Shown: piece after piece, positions 7,714 through 16,625 of the stretch | Layout: each line of letters begins with the position of its first letter | Numbering within the stretch: position 1 is the first letter of the stretch | The notes under the pieces: model-generated | Told to the model about the DNA's origin: nothing | What the model saw: only the letters and a program-made list of their open reading frames with translations | Database searches by the model: none | NCBI RefSeq assembly: GCF_014648195.1 | Contig: NZ_BMQQ01000001.1 | Span: 193,690 to 257,689, forward strand | Direction of reading: 5' to 3' | DNA: 64,000 bases | Source: Streptomyces purpureus | GTDB lineage: Bacteria; Actinomycetota; Actinomycetes; Streptomycetales; Streptomycetaceae | Made by a program: the position numbers and the translations under genes

Positions 7714-8619
7714 ATGCGACTCGTGACCTACACATGTGATGAAGCCCCCGCCCGTCTCGGCGCCCAGGTCGGCGACCAGGTGGTCGACCTCGCCGCCCTG
7801 GCCGCCCACCACGACACCGCGCTGCCCCAGGACCTGCTTTCGTTCGTCCGCGCGGACGCCGGCGTCCACGACACCGCACGGCGCCTGCTCGCCGGCGGCC
7901 CGTCCGACTGGCCCGCCGACGCCGTCCACGCCGTCGAACGGGTCGTACTGCACGCCCCCCTACGCCCCGGCAAGATCATCGGAGTCGGCCTCAACTACGT
8001 CGAGCACGTCGAGGAGTCCAGCCGCAGCCTGGACACCGACAAGGGCCTGCCTCCGCGCCCCGTCCTTTTCAGCAAGCCCGCCACCGCGGTCACCGGCCCC
8101 GGGCAGCCGATCCTGCACAACGCAGACCTCACCCGGCAGCTCGACTGGGAGTGCGAACTCGCCGTCGTCATCGGCCGCACCGCCTTCCGCGTCAGCGAGG
8201 AGGACGCCTACGACCACGTCTTCGGCTACAGCATCGTCAACGACATCAGCGCACGCGACCAGCGCCGCTCCGGCCAGTGGTTCTTCTCCAAGGGCCAGGA
8301 CTCCTACGCGCCCTTCGGCCCCGCCGTCGTCACCGCCGACGAGATCGCCGACCCCATGGCGCTCGACCTCGAACTGCGCGTCAACGGCGTCACCAAGCAG
8401 AAGTCGAACACCCGCCACATGCTCTTCCCCATAGCCCGCCTGATCGCGGACATCTCCTCCGGCGTGACCCTGGAGCCGGGCGACGTCATCGCCACCGGCT
8501 CGCCCTCCGGAGTGGGCGCGGGCATGGTGCCGCCGGAGTTCCTCGTCCCGGGCGACACGGTCGAAGCCACCGTCGAGCACATCGGCACCCTCGCCAACCC
8601 CGTCATCGACGCCCGCTGA
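7714..8619 (+). CDS. fumarylacetoacetate-hydrolase-family enzyme, probable maleylpyruvate/fumarylpyruvate hydrolase
   Basis: A 301-residue FAH-fold hydrolase. The metal ligands are Glu146 and Glu148 in LDWECELAVVIG and Asp177 in IVNDISARDQR; GYSIVNDISARD is the family hallmark. It would split the ring-cleavage product into pyruvate plus a four-carbon diacid. Because no maleylpyruvate isomerase is present but a maleate isomerase follows, direct hydrolysis of maleylpyruvate to maleate and pyruvate is the favoured reading. AAGGAA precedes ATG 7714; 83 nt separate it from the bicupin. Confidence 0.82.
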   Translation: MRLVTYTCDEAPARLGAQVGDQVVDLAALAAHHDTALPQDLLSFVRADAGVHDTARRLLAGGPSDWPADAVHAVERVVLHAPLRPGKIIGVGLNYVEHVEESSRSLDTDKGLPPRPVLFSKPATAVTGPGQPILHNADLTRQLDWECELAVVIGRTAFRVSEEDAYDHVFGYSIVNDISARDQRRSGQWFFSKGQDSYAPFGPAVVTADEIADPMALDLELRVNGVTKQKSNTRHMLFPIARLIADISSGVTLEPGDVIATGSPSGVGAGMVPPEFLVPGDTVEATVEHIGTLANPVIDAR

Positions 8620-8665
8620 CACCCAGCCTCGTCGACACCCGCCGACACCCAGCCCCGGAGCAGCC

Positions 8666-9463
8666 ATGACCACCCACCGCACCTACCGCATCGGCCAGAT
8701 CGTGCCGAGCTCCAACGTCACGATGGAGACCGAGATCCCGGCCATCCTGCGCGCCCGCGAGAGCGTCGCACCGGAACGCTTCACCTTCCACTCCAGCCGC
8801 ATGCGCATGACCCATGTCACGCCCGAGCAACTCAAGGCGATGGACGCCGACTCCGACCGCTGCGCCACCGAACTCTCCGACGCCCGCGTCGACGTCCTCG
8901 GCTACGCCTGCCTCGTCGCCATCATGAGCATGGGACTCGGCTACCACCGCACCTCCGAGGAACGCCTGCACACCCGCACGGCCGAGAACGGCGCCGCCGC
9001 CCCGGTCGTCACCAGCGCCGGCGCCCTCGTACACGGCCTGCACACCCTCGGTGCCAAGAAGATCGCGCTCGTGGCCCCGTACATGCGCCCGCTGACCCGG
9101 ACGGTGGTCGACTACCTGACCCACGAGGGCATCGAGGTACTCGACTACACGGCGCTCGAAATCCCCGACAACCTGGACGTCGCCGCACACGACCCCGCCA
9201 GGCTCCCCGGGATCGCCCGCGCCCTCCAGTACACCGACGCGGACGCCGTCGTCCTGTCCGCATGCGTCCAGATGCCCTCCCTCAAGGCCATCGAGGAGGC
9301 GGAACAACTCCTCGGCAAGCCCGTCGTCTCCGCGGCGGTGTGCACCGCGCACCAGATGCTGCGCACCCTGGGCCTGCCGGCCGTCGCGCCCGGAGCGGGG
9401 CACCTCCTGTCCGGCGCGTACGCCGAAACGCCGCCGCCCCGGCCGGAGACGACCGCGGAATGA
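8666..9463 (+). CDS. maleate cis-trans isomerase (Asp/Glu racemase superfamily)
   Basis: A 265-residue protein with the two catalytic cysteines of maleate isomerase: Cys82 in LGYACLVAIMSMG and Cys200 in VVLSACVQMPSL. N-terminal IGQIVPSSNVTMETE is the substrate-binding start typical of the family. It would convert maleate to fumarate for entry to the TCA cycle, which suits a gentisate branch that hydrolyses maleylpyruvate directly. Arylmalonate decarboxylases are related but have a different cysteine pattern. Confidence 0.88.
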   Translation: MTTHRTYRIGQIVPSSNVTMETEIPAILRARESVAPERFTFHSSRMRMTHVTPEQLKAMDADSDRCATELSDARVDVLGYACLVAIMSMGLGYHRTSEERLHTRTAENGAAAPVVTSAGALVHGLHTLGAKKIALVAPYMRPLTRTVVDYLTHEGIEVLDYTALEIPDNLDVAAHDPARLPGIARALQYTDADAVVLSACVQMPSLKAIEEAEQLLGKPVVSAAVCTAHQMLRTLGLPAVAPGAGHLLSGAYAETPPPRPETTAE

Positions 9464-9545
9464 CCCCTCGCCCGAGCCACCGCCCACCGGCCCGCCCCTC
9501 CCGGACGCTGGATAGGATCGCCCCCGCACACCACGGAAGGCGATC

Positions 9546-10373
9546 ATGGCGGACAGTCCCCTCAGGCCCAGCTCGTTGATCAACACGGTCTACGGAGCCT
9601 TCCTCCGGCCGCTCGGGGGATGGATCTCCATCGCCGACCTGATCGTCCTGATGAACGAACTGGACGTGGACGGACCGGCGGTGCGCTCGGCGATCTCCCG
9701 CCTGAAGAAGCGGGGCATCCTGGAACCCGAGCGGCGCGGCGCCAACGGCTACCGCCTCAGCCCGGCCGTCCACCCCGTGTTCGACGAGGGCGACCGCCGG
9801 ATCTTCGGCAGCCTGGAGCCGGCGGACCTGGCCGACGGCTGGGCTATGGCGGTCTTTTCCGTGCCGGAGTCCGAACGGTCCCACCGCTACCAGCTCCGCA
9901 CCCGCCTGACCTGGCTCGGCTTCGGCAACATCACCTCCGGGGTATGGCTGGCCCCCGCCCGCCTCCTCGACGACGCCCGGACCACCCTCGACCGCCTCGG
10001 TCTGAGCGAGTACGTGCACCTCTTCGCCTCGCAGTACGTGGCGTTCAGCGACCTGCGCGCCTCGGTCGGCACCTGGTGGGACTTCCCCGCGATCCAGGCG
10101 CAGTACGCCGCGTTCACCGACACCTATGCCCCGGTGGCGACCCAATTGACGGCCGAGTCCGACATCGCCCCCCAGGAGGCGTTCCGCCACTACGTCCCCA
10201 TGCTGACGCAGTGGCGGCGCCTCCCCTATCTGGACCCGGGCCTGCCGGAGGAACTCCTGCCCGAGGACTGGAACGCGGTCGCGGCCCGCCGGCTCTTCCA
10301 GCAACTGCACGCCGTCCTGGCGGAGCCCAGCCTGCGGTACGTGCGGACGGTGACCGGCCTTCAGGCGGCATAG
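9546..10373 (+). CDS. PaaX-family transcriptional regulator
   Basis: A 275-residue protein with an N-terminal winged helix (about 10-75, including SAISRLKKRGILEPERRGANGY), the central PaaX domain (WAMAVFSVPESERSHRYQLR onward) and the C-terminal PaaX_C segment. PaaX proteins repress aromatic catabolic operons and respond to aryl-CoA thioesters. It follows the cluster on the same strand with its own GGAAGG ribosome site after an 82-nt gap. The inferred role is repression of the cluster, relieved by salicylyl-CoA or another CoA intermediate. Confidence 0.85.
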   Translation: MADSPLRPSSLINTVYGAFLRPLGGWISIADLIVLMNELDVDGPAVRSAISRLKKRGILEPERRGANGYRLSPAVHPVFDEGDRRIFGSLEPADLADGWAMAVFSVPESERSHRYQLRTRLTWLGFGNITSGVWLAPARLLDDARTTLDRLGLSEYVHLFASQYVAFSDLRASVGTWWDFPAIQAQYAAFTDTYAPVATQLTAESDIAPQEAFRHYVPMLTQWRRLPYLDPGLPEELLPEDWNAVAARRLFQQLHAVLAEPSLRYVRTVTGLQAA

Positions 10374-10525
10374 AGCCCCCGAATCCCGGTCACATCAGCC
10401 CGTGACGGGCGAATTCAGGCTCAGTCCTCATGGTGCCGCCCGCTGGCGAACCGCCGGTCCTGCGAGCTGGCGTGAATCTGGCGGGATACCGCCTTGCGCG
10501 TTCCGGCGTACCCCCCAAGGGGTTA

Positions 10526-10544
10526 TTAGGTTAGGCTAACCTCT
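10526..10544. promoter_or_regulatory. iron box (IdeR/DmdR1-type operator)
   Basis: TTAGGTTAGGCTAACCTCT matches the actinobacterial iron-box consensus TTAGGTTAGGCTAACCTAA at 17 of 19 positions. It lies immediately before the GTG of the siderophore ATPase gene, so Fe-loaded DmdR1/IdeR would block transcription of the importer operon. Confidence 0.9.
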
Positions 10545-10549
10545 GTCAC

Positions 10550-11410
10550 GTGCATGTTGGTGAAGAGATCTCCGCGGACCCCCGTCCTCGAGGGCATGAG
10601 CTTTCGGCCACGGGTGTCACCGTCGCGTACGACGGCGTCGACGTCGTCCACGAGGCGTCGTTGACGCTGCGGCCGGGGGAGGTGACCGTTCTGGTCGGGC
10701 CGAACGGCAGTGGGAAGTCGACGCTGCTGCGGACGGTAGCGCGGCTGCAGCGGCCCCGAACCGCCGCGCTGGTCATCGACAAAGACACCGACGGGCTCGC
10801 CCTGAGCCCGCGTGAGTTCTCGCGACACGTGGCCCTGCTGACCCAAGGGCGGCCCACGCCGGGCGGACTCACGGTGCGAGACGTCGTCGAGTTCGGCCGC
10901 TACCCGTACCGGGGCCGCTGGGGCAAGGCCGACCCGGAGGGCCGGACCGCGGTCGACCGGGCCCTCGCGCTGACCGGCGTCCAGGAGTTCGCCGACCGGG
11001 GAGTCGAGCACCTGTCCGGCGGGCAGCTCCAGCGGGTGTGGCTCGCCGGCTGCCTCGCCCAGGAGACCGGCGTGCTGCTCCTCGACGAGCCGACCACCTA
11101 CCTCGACCTGCGCTACCAGGTCGAACTCCTCGACCTCATGCGCGACCTGGCGGACGACCACGGCATCGCCGTCGGCGCGGTCCTCCACGACCTCGACCAG
11201 GCCGCGGCGGTCGGCGACCGGATCGTCCTGCTCCACGCCGGACGGATCGTCGCCGACGGCCTTCCCGAAGACGTCCTGACGGGGGAGCGGTTGACCGAGA
11301 CGTACGGCATCCGTATCGACGTCGAACCCGACCCCCTCACCGGACGGCTGCGCACCCGTGCCATCGGCCGCCACCACACCCGAAGCGAAAGGCTCAGCAC
11401 CCTCTCATGA
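10550..11410 (+). CDS. iron-siderophore ABC transporter ATP-binding protein
   Basis: A 286-residue FecE/FepC-like ATPase. Walker A is GPNGSGKST, the signature motif LSGGQLQRVWLAGCLAQ, Walker B VLLLDEPTTYLDLR, and the switch histidine lies in VLHDLDQ. The only usable start is GTG 10550, five bases after the iron box and with no Shine-Dalgarno, so the mRNA may be leaderless. It overlaps the lipoprotein gene by ATGA. Role: powers import of a ferric siderophore through the fused permease at 12395. One difference from relatives is a charged stretch (VIDKDTDGLALSPREFSRH) where these proteins usually have a short loop. Confidence 0.88.
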   Translation: MHVGEEISADPRPRGHELSATGVTVAYDGVDVVHEASLTLRPGEVTVLVGPNGSGKSTLLRTVARLQRPRTAALVIDKDTDGLALSPREFSRHVALLTQGRPTPGGLTVRDVVEFGRYPYRGRWGKADPEGRTAVDRALALTGVQEFADRGVEHLSGGQLQRVWLAGCLAQETGVLLLDEPTTYLDLRYQVELLDLMRDLADDHGIAVGAVLHDLDQAAAVGDRIVLLHAGRIVADGLPEDVLTGERLTETYGIRIDVEPDPLTGRLRTRAIGRHHTRSERLSTLS

Positions 11411-12387
11411 GACGACACCTCCTCACCGCCGTGGTCCTGACCACGGCGGCCCTCACCCTGACCGCCTGCGGCACCACCGAGCCCGCCGCCGACGACAAGG
11501 CGAAGAAGGCCGCCGAGAAGATCACCCTCACCGACGCCTCCGGCCAGAAGGTCGTGCTGAACGGCCCCGCCAAGAAGGTCGTCGGCACCGAATGGCACGA
11601 GGTCGAGCTGCTGGTCTCGCTGGGCGTGGACCCGGTCGGCGTCGCCGACGTCAAGGGCTACAAGACCTGGGACTCCGCCGTCCCGCTGAAGAACGCGCCG
11701 AAGGACATCGGCACCCGCGGCGAGCCGAGCATGGACACCATCGCCGCCCTGAAGCCGGACCTCATCGTCGCCAGCACCGACCTCCCGCCGACTGCCGTCA
11801 AGCAGCTGCGCAAGGTCGCCCCGGTGGTGGAGGTCAAGTCCGCCAACGCTGCCGACCCGATCGGGCAGATGACGAAGAACCTCGACCTGCTCGCCCAGGC
11901 CACCGGCACCACGGAGAAGGCCTCCGAGCTCAAGAAGACGTTCGAGGCGAAGGTCGAGGAGGGCAAGAAGGCCCTCGCCGGCGGCGGTCTGGGCGGGGCC
12001 AAGGTCGCGTTCGCCGACGGCTACGTGGTCTCCAACCAGGTCTCGATCCGCCCCTTCACCAGCGGTTCGCTCATCGGCGCCGTCAACGAGAAGCTCGGTC
12101 TGAAGAACGACTGGACCGTCAAGGGTGACCCGGCGTACGGCCTCGGTACCACCGACGTCGAGGGCCTGACCAAGCTCAGCGCCGACGTGCACTTCGCCTA
12201 CATCGGCAATGACGGCGACAAGAACAGCACCCCCTTCACCGGCGCCCTCGCCAAGGACAAGGTGTGGACCTCGCTGCCGTTCGTGAAGAAGGGCAACGTC
12301 CACCGTCTGCCCGACGGCATCTGGATGTTCGGCGGTCCCGAGTCGATGAACAAGTACATCGACTCGATCATCGCCCTGACGAAGTAG
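11407..12387 (+). CDS. iron-siderophore substrate-binding lipoprotein
   Basis: A 326-residue periplasmic-binding-type lipoprotein. The signal peptide ends in the lipobox TLTAC with the lipidated cysteine at 21. The body has the two-lobed FecB/FhuD pattern: a DASGQKVVLNGPAKKVVG start, the lobe-one strand around ALKPDLIVAST, and a connecting helix. It captures the ferric siderophore outside the membrane and hands it to the fused permease. It is translationally coupled to the ATPase gene. Confidence 0.9.
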   Translation: MRRHLLTAVVLTTAALTLTACGTTEPAADDKAKKAAEKITLTDASGQKVVLNGPAKKVVGTEWHEVELLVSLGVDPVGVADVKGYKTWDSAVPLKNAPKDIGTRGEPSMDTIAALKPDLIVASTDLPPTAVKQLRKVAPVVEVKSANAADPIGQMTKNLDLLAQATGTTEKASELKKTFEAKVEEGKKALAGGGLGGAKVAFADGYVVSNQVSIRPFTSGSLIGAVNEKLGLKNDWTVKGDPAYGLGTTDVEGLTKLSADVHFAYIGNDGDKNSTPFTGALAKDKVWTSLPFVKKGNVHRLPDGIWMFGGPESMNKYIDSIIALTK

Positions 12388-12394
12388 TAGGACC

Positions 12395-14455
12395 ATGGCC
12401 GTCACCGCAACCACTCCCGCCACCCGTCCGTCGGCCACCCCGTCCCGCACGGGCGCGGCCGCGGTGACGGCCGCACTGCTCCTCCTCGTCACGGGCCTCG
12501 CGCTCGTCGACCTCACCCAGGGCACCTCATCCGTCGGCGCGGCCGAGGTGTGGAAGGCGCTCACCGGACGGGCCGACCCCGCCGACGCCTCCGTCGTCAT
12601 CGCCTCGCGCCTGCCGAGGATGGCCGCCGGGCTGCTCGTCGGGATCGTGCTCGGCATGGCCGGCGCCGCCCTGCAGGCGGTCAGCCGCAACGTGCTGGCC
12701 GCGCCCGACACCCTCGCCGTCAACGCCGGTTCCTACTTCGCGCTCGGACTGACCGCCGCCACGGGCCTTTCGCTCCCGCTGCTCGCCTCCTCCGGCATCG
12801 CCTTCGCCGGCGGCCTCACCGCCGCGGCTGTCGTGCTGGGCCTGTCCGGCCTGGGGACCGGCACCGTCCGCCTCGTCCTCGCCGGCAGCGCCCTCACCCT
12901 CGGCCTGACCGCCATGACGGAGGGGCTGGTCCTGCTCTTTCCCCAGGAGGCCGAGGGCGTCTACCACTGGAACCAGGGCAGCATCTCCCAGAACGGCTTC
13001 GACGGTGTCGTGCAGATGGCGCCCATCGGCGTCGTCGGGCTCGCCGGACTGCTGCTGCTCGCCCGCCGGGTCGACGCCCTGGCACTCGGCGACGACGCCG
13101 CCCGCGGCCTCGGCGTTCCCGTCCGTGCCACCCGCATGACCGCCGTCGTGCTCGCGGCCCTGCTCTCCACGGCCGCCGTCACCCTGGCCGGGCCGGTCGG
13201 CTTCGTCGGCCTGTGCGCACCGGCCCTCGTCCGCCCCCTGGCCCGCAGGTTCCGTGGCTTCGCCCGGTCGCGGGTCGGCATCCCGGTCGCAGGTCTGGTC
13301 GGCGCCGGGCTGGTGCTCGGTGCGGACGTGCTGCTGCGCACACTCGTGCCGGCGGAAACGGCGGTCGCCGTGCCGACCGGCGTCGTCACCAGCCTCGTCG
13401 GAGCCGCCTTCGTGATCGTCATGGCGGCGCGGCTGCGGGACACGGCCGGAGTCGCCGCCGACCGGCTCAGCATCCGCAGCCGGACGGTCTTCCTCTCGGT
13501 CACGGCCGCCCTGGCCGCCGCCGTCGTCGGCGTCGTCATCGCCGCCGTCCTGCTCGGCGACGCCAAGCTGCTTCTTGGTGACGTGGCCAACTGGGCCACG
13601 GGCCGCGCCGGTCAGACCGTCGGCTTCGTCCTCGACACCCGCGTGCCCCGGGTCCTCGCGGCGCTCTGCGCGGGCGGGGCACTCGCCCTGGCCGGCACCC
13701 TCGTCCAGGCCGTGACCCGCAACCCGCTCGCCGAACCCGGCATCATGGGCGTCTCCGGCGGCGCCGCGCTCGGCGCCGTACTCCTCGTCACGACCGTGCC
13801 CATGGCCGGCGGGTGGGCCGTGGCCGGTGCCGCGTTCGCGGGCGCCGCGGCCGCCTCCCTGCTCCTCTTCGGCCTCGCCGCACGAGGCGGATTCCAGCAG
13901 ACCAGACTCGTCCTTGTCGGCTTCGCGATCCACTCCGGCGCCGCCGCACTCGTCAGCCTGCTCATCATCCTGACCGACCCGTTCAACGCGACCAAGGCGC
14001 TCACCTGGCTGTCCGGTTCCACCTACGGCCGGACGCTGACCGACGTGGTCCCGCTCGCGGTCGCCCTGGCCGTCGGCCTGGCAGTCGCGGTCGCCCGTCG
14101 TACCGAACTCGACCTCGTCTCCCTCGACGAGGACACCCCAAGGCTCCTCGGACTGGACCTCGGCCGCGGTCGGCTCGGCTTCCTCGTCCTCAGCGTGCTG
14201 CTGGCCGCCACCGCCGTGGCCGCCGCCGGCACCATCGGCTTCGTCGGACTCGTCGCCCCCCACGCGGCCCGTGCCCTCGTGGGCCGGCAACACGCCCGTG
14301 TGGTGCCGGTCGCAGTCCTCCTCGGCGCCGTCCTCGTCTGCACCGCGGACCTGGTGGGCCGCACCGCCATCGCACCCGCCCAGCTCGGCGCCGGCATCAT
14401 GACCGCCGTGATCGGTACGCCGTACTTCCTCTACCTGCTGGTGCGCAGCCGGTAG
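12395..14455 (+). CDS. fused double FecCD-type siderophore permease (FhuB-like)
   Basis: A 686-residue polytopic membrane protein consisting of two FecCD permease units in tandem. Each half carries the family landmarks: RLPRMAAGLLVGIVLGMAGAA and TRVPRVLAALCAGGALALAG near their N-termini, and GPVGFVGLCAPALVRPL and GTIGFVGLVAPHAARAL near their C-termini. In most Streptomyces importers these are two genes; here they are one, as in FhuB. It starts 7 nt after the lipoprotein stop and completes the operon controlled by the iron box. Confidence 0.9.
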   Translation: MAVTATTPATRPSATPSRTGAAAVTAALLLLVTGLALVDLTQGTSSVGAAEVWKALTGRADPADASVVIASRLPRMAAGLLVGIVLGMAGAALQAVSRNVLAAPDTLAVNAGSYFALGLTAATGLSLPLLASSGIAFAGGLTAAAVVLGLSGLGTGTVRLVLAGSALTLGLTAMTEGLVLLFPQEAEGVYHWNQGSISQNGFDGVVQMAPIGVVGLAGLLLLARRVDALALGDDAARGLGVPVRATRMTAVVLAALLSTAAVTLAGPVGFVGLCAPALVRPLARRFRGFARSRVGIPVAGLVGAGLVLGADVLLRTLVPAETAVAVPTGVVTSLVGAAFVIVMAARLRDTAGVAADRLSIRSRTVFLSVTAALAAAVVGVVIAAVLLGDAKLLLGDVANWATGRAGQTVGFVLDTRVPRVLAALCAGGALALAGTLVQAVTRNPLAEPGIMGVSGGAALGAVLLVTTVPMAGGWAVAGAAFAGAAAASLLLFGLAARGGFQQTRLVLVGFAIHSGAAALVSLLIILTDPFNATKALTWLSGSTYGRTLTDVVPLAVALAVGLAVAVARRTELDLVSLDEDTPRLLGLDLGRGRLGFLVLSVLLAATAVAAAGTIGFVGLVAPHAARALVGRQHARVVPVAVLLGAVLVCTADLVGRTAIAPAQLGAGIMTAVIGTPYFLYLLVRSR

Positions 14456-14491
14456 CGCGGAACGTCGGCCCGCGGTACGCGTCCGGTCGGC

Positions 14492-14602
14492 GTGAGGTTC
14501 AGGTTCATGCAAGCCATGGGGCTGGTCAACGACCACGTGGCCGAATGCGTCAGCCGCTCACGGGTCGAGGCGGAGCGGTTGGCTTTCATGCGGCTCTGCT
14601 GA
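14492..14602 (+). pseudogene. tag: C-terminal remnant of DNA-3-methyladenine glycosylase I
   Basis: The frame reading VRFRFMQAMGLVNDHVAECV up to the TGA matches the conserved C-terminal Tag motif (FMQA-x-GLVNDH-x2-C). Nothing upstream of residue VRF belongs to the protein: the permease gene ends at 14455. Only about 36 of roughly 190 residues survive, so this is a truncated relic marking a deletion or insertion edge. Confidence 0.65.
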
Positions 14603-14698
14603 GCGGTTCAGGTCGATGCCGAAGCGGGCATCCGGCGGGGCCCCGGAGCAACCCGGACGCCCCCCAGTGCCGCGGCGCCCTCGGGCTGTGCCTGACGG

Positions 14699-15040
14699 TC
14701 AGGCTGTTTCGTCTGCCGTACGGGCGCGGATTCGGCCGGCTGCTTCGAGCCGGGACAGTCGCTCGTGTTCCCGGGAGGCCCAGCGTCGCACGCGGTCGGG
14801 GTCGAGGGGGGTGCCGTGTCCGACGTGGAGGCTGGTGGGGTTCAGGGCGAGCATCTTCCGCAGGCTGGCGAGGTTGAGGCGCGGGTCGTCATGGAAGGGC
14901 GGGTTGGCCGGTCGGCCGGGTACGAGGCCGAAGAAGGAGTTGGCGATCAGGTCGCCGGCGACGAGGTCGCCCTGGTCGGTGAGGACGGAGATCGATCCGG
15001 CGGTGTGTCCGGGGGTTGGCATGGTGCGTGCCGTGATCCC
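14699..15040 (-). pseudogene. C-terminal fragment of a metallo-beta-lactamase-fold hydrolase
   Basis: Reading ITARTMPTPGHTAGSISVL, then DQGDLVAGDLIANSFFG and SLHVGHGTPLDPDRV, this is the C-terminal half of an MBL-fold hydrolase (TPGHT and GHG motifs, metal-site regions three to five). The N-terminal HxHxDH half is missing. Its upstream edge at about 15040 is joined out of frame to a DJ-1-type regulator fragment. Confidence 0.75.
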
Positions 15041-15501
15041 GGGTCGACGGTGACATGCGGGTGGTCGGCGGCCAGCCGGGCGGCCGTGCGCCAGTGAGTG
15101 GTGGCGGAAAGCCCGTCCAGGAGGCCCGCCGCGGCCAGCAGGTGCGCGCCCGCGCAGACGGAGGCCATCCGGTGGCTACCGGGTGCCGCTTGCCGTAGCC
15201 AGTCGATGATCCCACCGTCGAGCACCGGCTCCACCCCGTGGTCGTCCACCCGGACCGCACCCGACACGAGGAGGGTGTCCACCTTCCCGTGCACCTCGTC
15301 CAGCGTCAGGTCGGCCATGAGCCGGATCCCGCTCGCGGTGACCACCGGCTCACCCCCGGCGGTCGCGATGCGGACGGTGTACCCAGGCCGGCCGGTTCCG
15401 GCGACCCGGGTGGCGACCGAGAACACCTCGGCCGGGCCGGTGACGTTGAGCAGTTCGACGCCGGGGAAGGCGGCGATGACGACCCTGTGCGGTTGGAGCA
15501 T
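15041..15501 (-). pseudogene. N-terminal DJ-1/PfpI domain of a GlxA-like AraC regulator, truncated
   Basis: From ATG 15501 (MLQPHRVVIAAFPGVELLNV) the frame gives a DJ-1/PfpI domain with the nucleophile-elbow region SHRMASVCAGAHLLAAAGLLDG, as in GlxA-type AraC-family regulators. The match stops after HPHVTVDP, about 154 residues in; the end of the PfpI domain and the whole AraC DNA-binding domain are gone. The frame then runs out of register through the hydrolase fragment to a stop at 14947. A deletion fusing two minus-strand genes explains this. Confidence 0.75.
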
Positions 15502-15627
15502 GTCCCGATCATGTCGCCCGGTCACCAGGGCCGCAATGACCATGTTCTGTCAGATCCGGACACAGGCGGCGATCAGGGCCAGGACCGGGCTGATCCGGTA
15601 CTGACCGCGGCGTCCGCGCAGTGGTAT

Positions 15628-16509
15628 TCAGCTCGCGCAGGGGCACCCTGCTGCTGCCTTGGCCTGGCTGGCGGTGTTGTCCGTCGCGGTGGCTTCCTCC
15701 GCGGGGGTGCAGCAGGCGTTGACCCCGCAGCAGGTGCCGGAGGAGGGCGCGGTGGCCACGCCGGCCGGCTTCACGGCCCGGACGATGGCCGAGTGCATGC
15801 CGTCGGCCACGGCGTGCGTCGCCGTGATCTCGATGTCGGTGAACCCGGCGGCCTCGAGCCCGTGGCTGTACTCGGTGAAGGAGAGGGCGCCGGCGATGCA
15901 GCCGACGTAGTCTCCGCGCTCGGCGCGCAGGTCGGGGGTGAGGGTGTCGTCGGCGACGACGTCGGAGACGCCGATCCGGCCGCCGGGCTTGAGAACGCGG
16001 AAGGTCTCGGCGAAGACGGCCGGCTTGTCGGTGGACAGGTTGATCACGCAGTTCGAGATCACGACGTCGATGGTGTTCGCCGGCAGCGGGATGGCCTCGA
16101 TGGTGCCCTTGAGGAACTCGACGTTCGTGACGCCCGCCCTGGCGGCGTTGGCCAGGGCCAAGGAGAGCATTTCCTCGGTCATGTCCAGGCCGTACGCCTT
16201 GCCGGTGGGGCCGACGCGGCGGGCGGAGAGGAGGACGTCGATGCCGCCGCCGGACCCGAGGTCCAGGACCCGCTCGCCTTCGTTCAGGTTCGCGACGGCG
16301 ATGGGGTTGCCACAGCCCAGTGAGGCGGCGACGGCCTCGGCGGGCAGGGTCTCGCGCTCGTCGGCGGCGTAGAGGGTGGAGCCGAAGTTCTCGTCGATCT
16401 CGTCGGGCTCCGGTCCGCAGCAGGCGGTGGCGCCCTCGGTGACCTGGATGGCTGCAGCGGCGTAGCGGCGGCGGACGGTTTCGCGCAGGTCGGTGGGCTG
16501 CTCGCTCAT
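15628..16509 (-). CDS. arsM: arsenite S-adenosylmethionine methyltransferase
   Basis: A 293-residue class I methyltransferase that methylates As(III). The SAM site is VLDLGSGGGIDVLLSARRVG (82-101). The three arsenic-binding cysteines are at the expected places: Cys66 (SLGCGNP), Cys154 (ISNCVINL) and Cys204 (YVGCIAGAL); CCGPEPDE near the N-terminus is also typical. A Cys-rich tail (TCCGVNACC and GCPCAS) may add metal ligands. ATG 16509 has GGAG nine bases upstream; the frame stays open further upstream without meaning. It is divergent from a broken arsR and is the only intact part of this ars locus. Confidence 0.92.
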   Translation of the reverse strand: MSEQPTDLRETVRRRYAAAAIQVTEGATACCGPEPDEIDENFGSTLYAADERETLPAEAVAASLGCGNPIAVANLNEGERVLDLGSGGGIDVLLSARRVGPTGKAYGLDMTEEMLSLALANAARAGVTNVEFLKGTIEAIPLPANTIDVVISNCVINLSTDKPAVFAETFRVLKPGGRIGVSDVVADDTLTPDLRAERGDYVGCIAGALSFTEYSHGLEAAGFTDIEITATHAVADGMHSAIVRAVKPAGVATAPSSGTCCGVNACCTPAEEATATDNTASQAKAAAGCPCAS

Positions 16510-16625
16510 GACGATGACTCCCATCGGGTGAATGGCCCTGCCCGGCGGCGAGGACAGGAACAGGCTGCTTCGATGTCCTTCGATGTAACGCTGCGCCTTG
16601 AATCGAAGGATGTCAACATAGAGGA

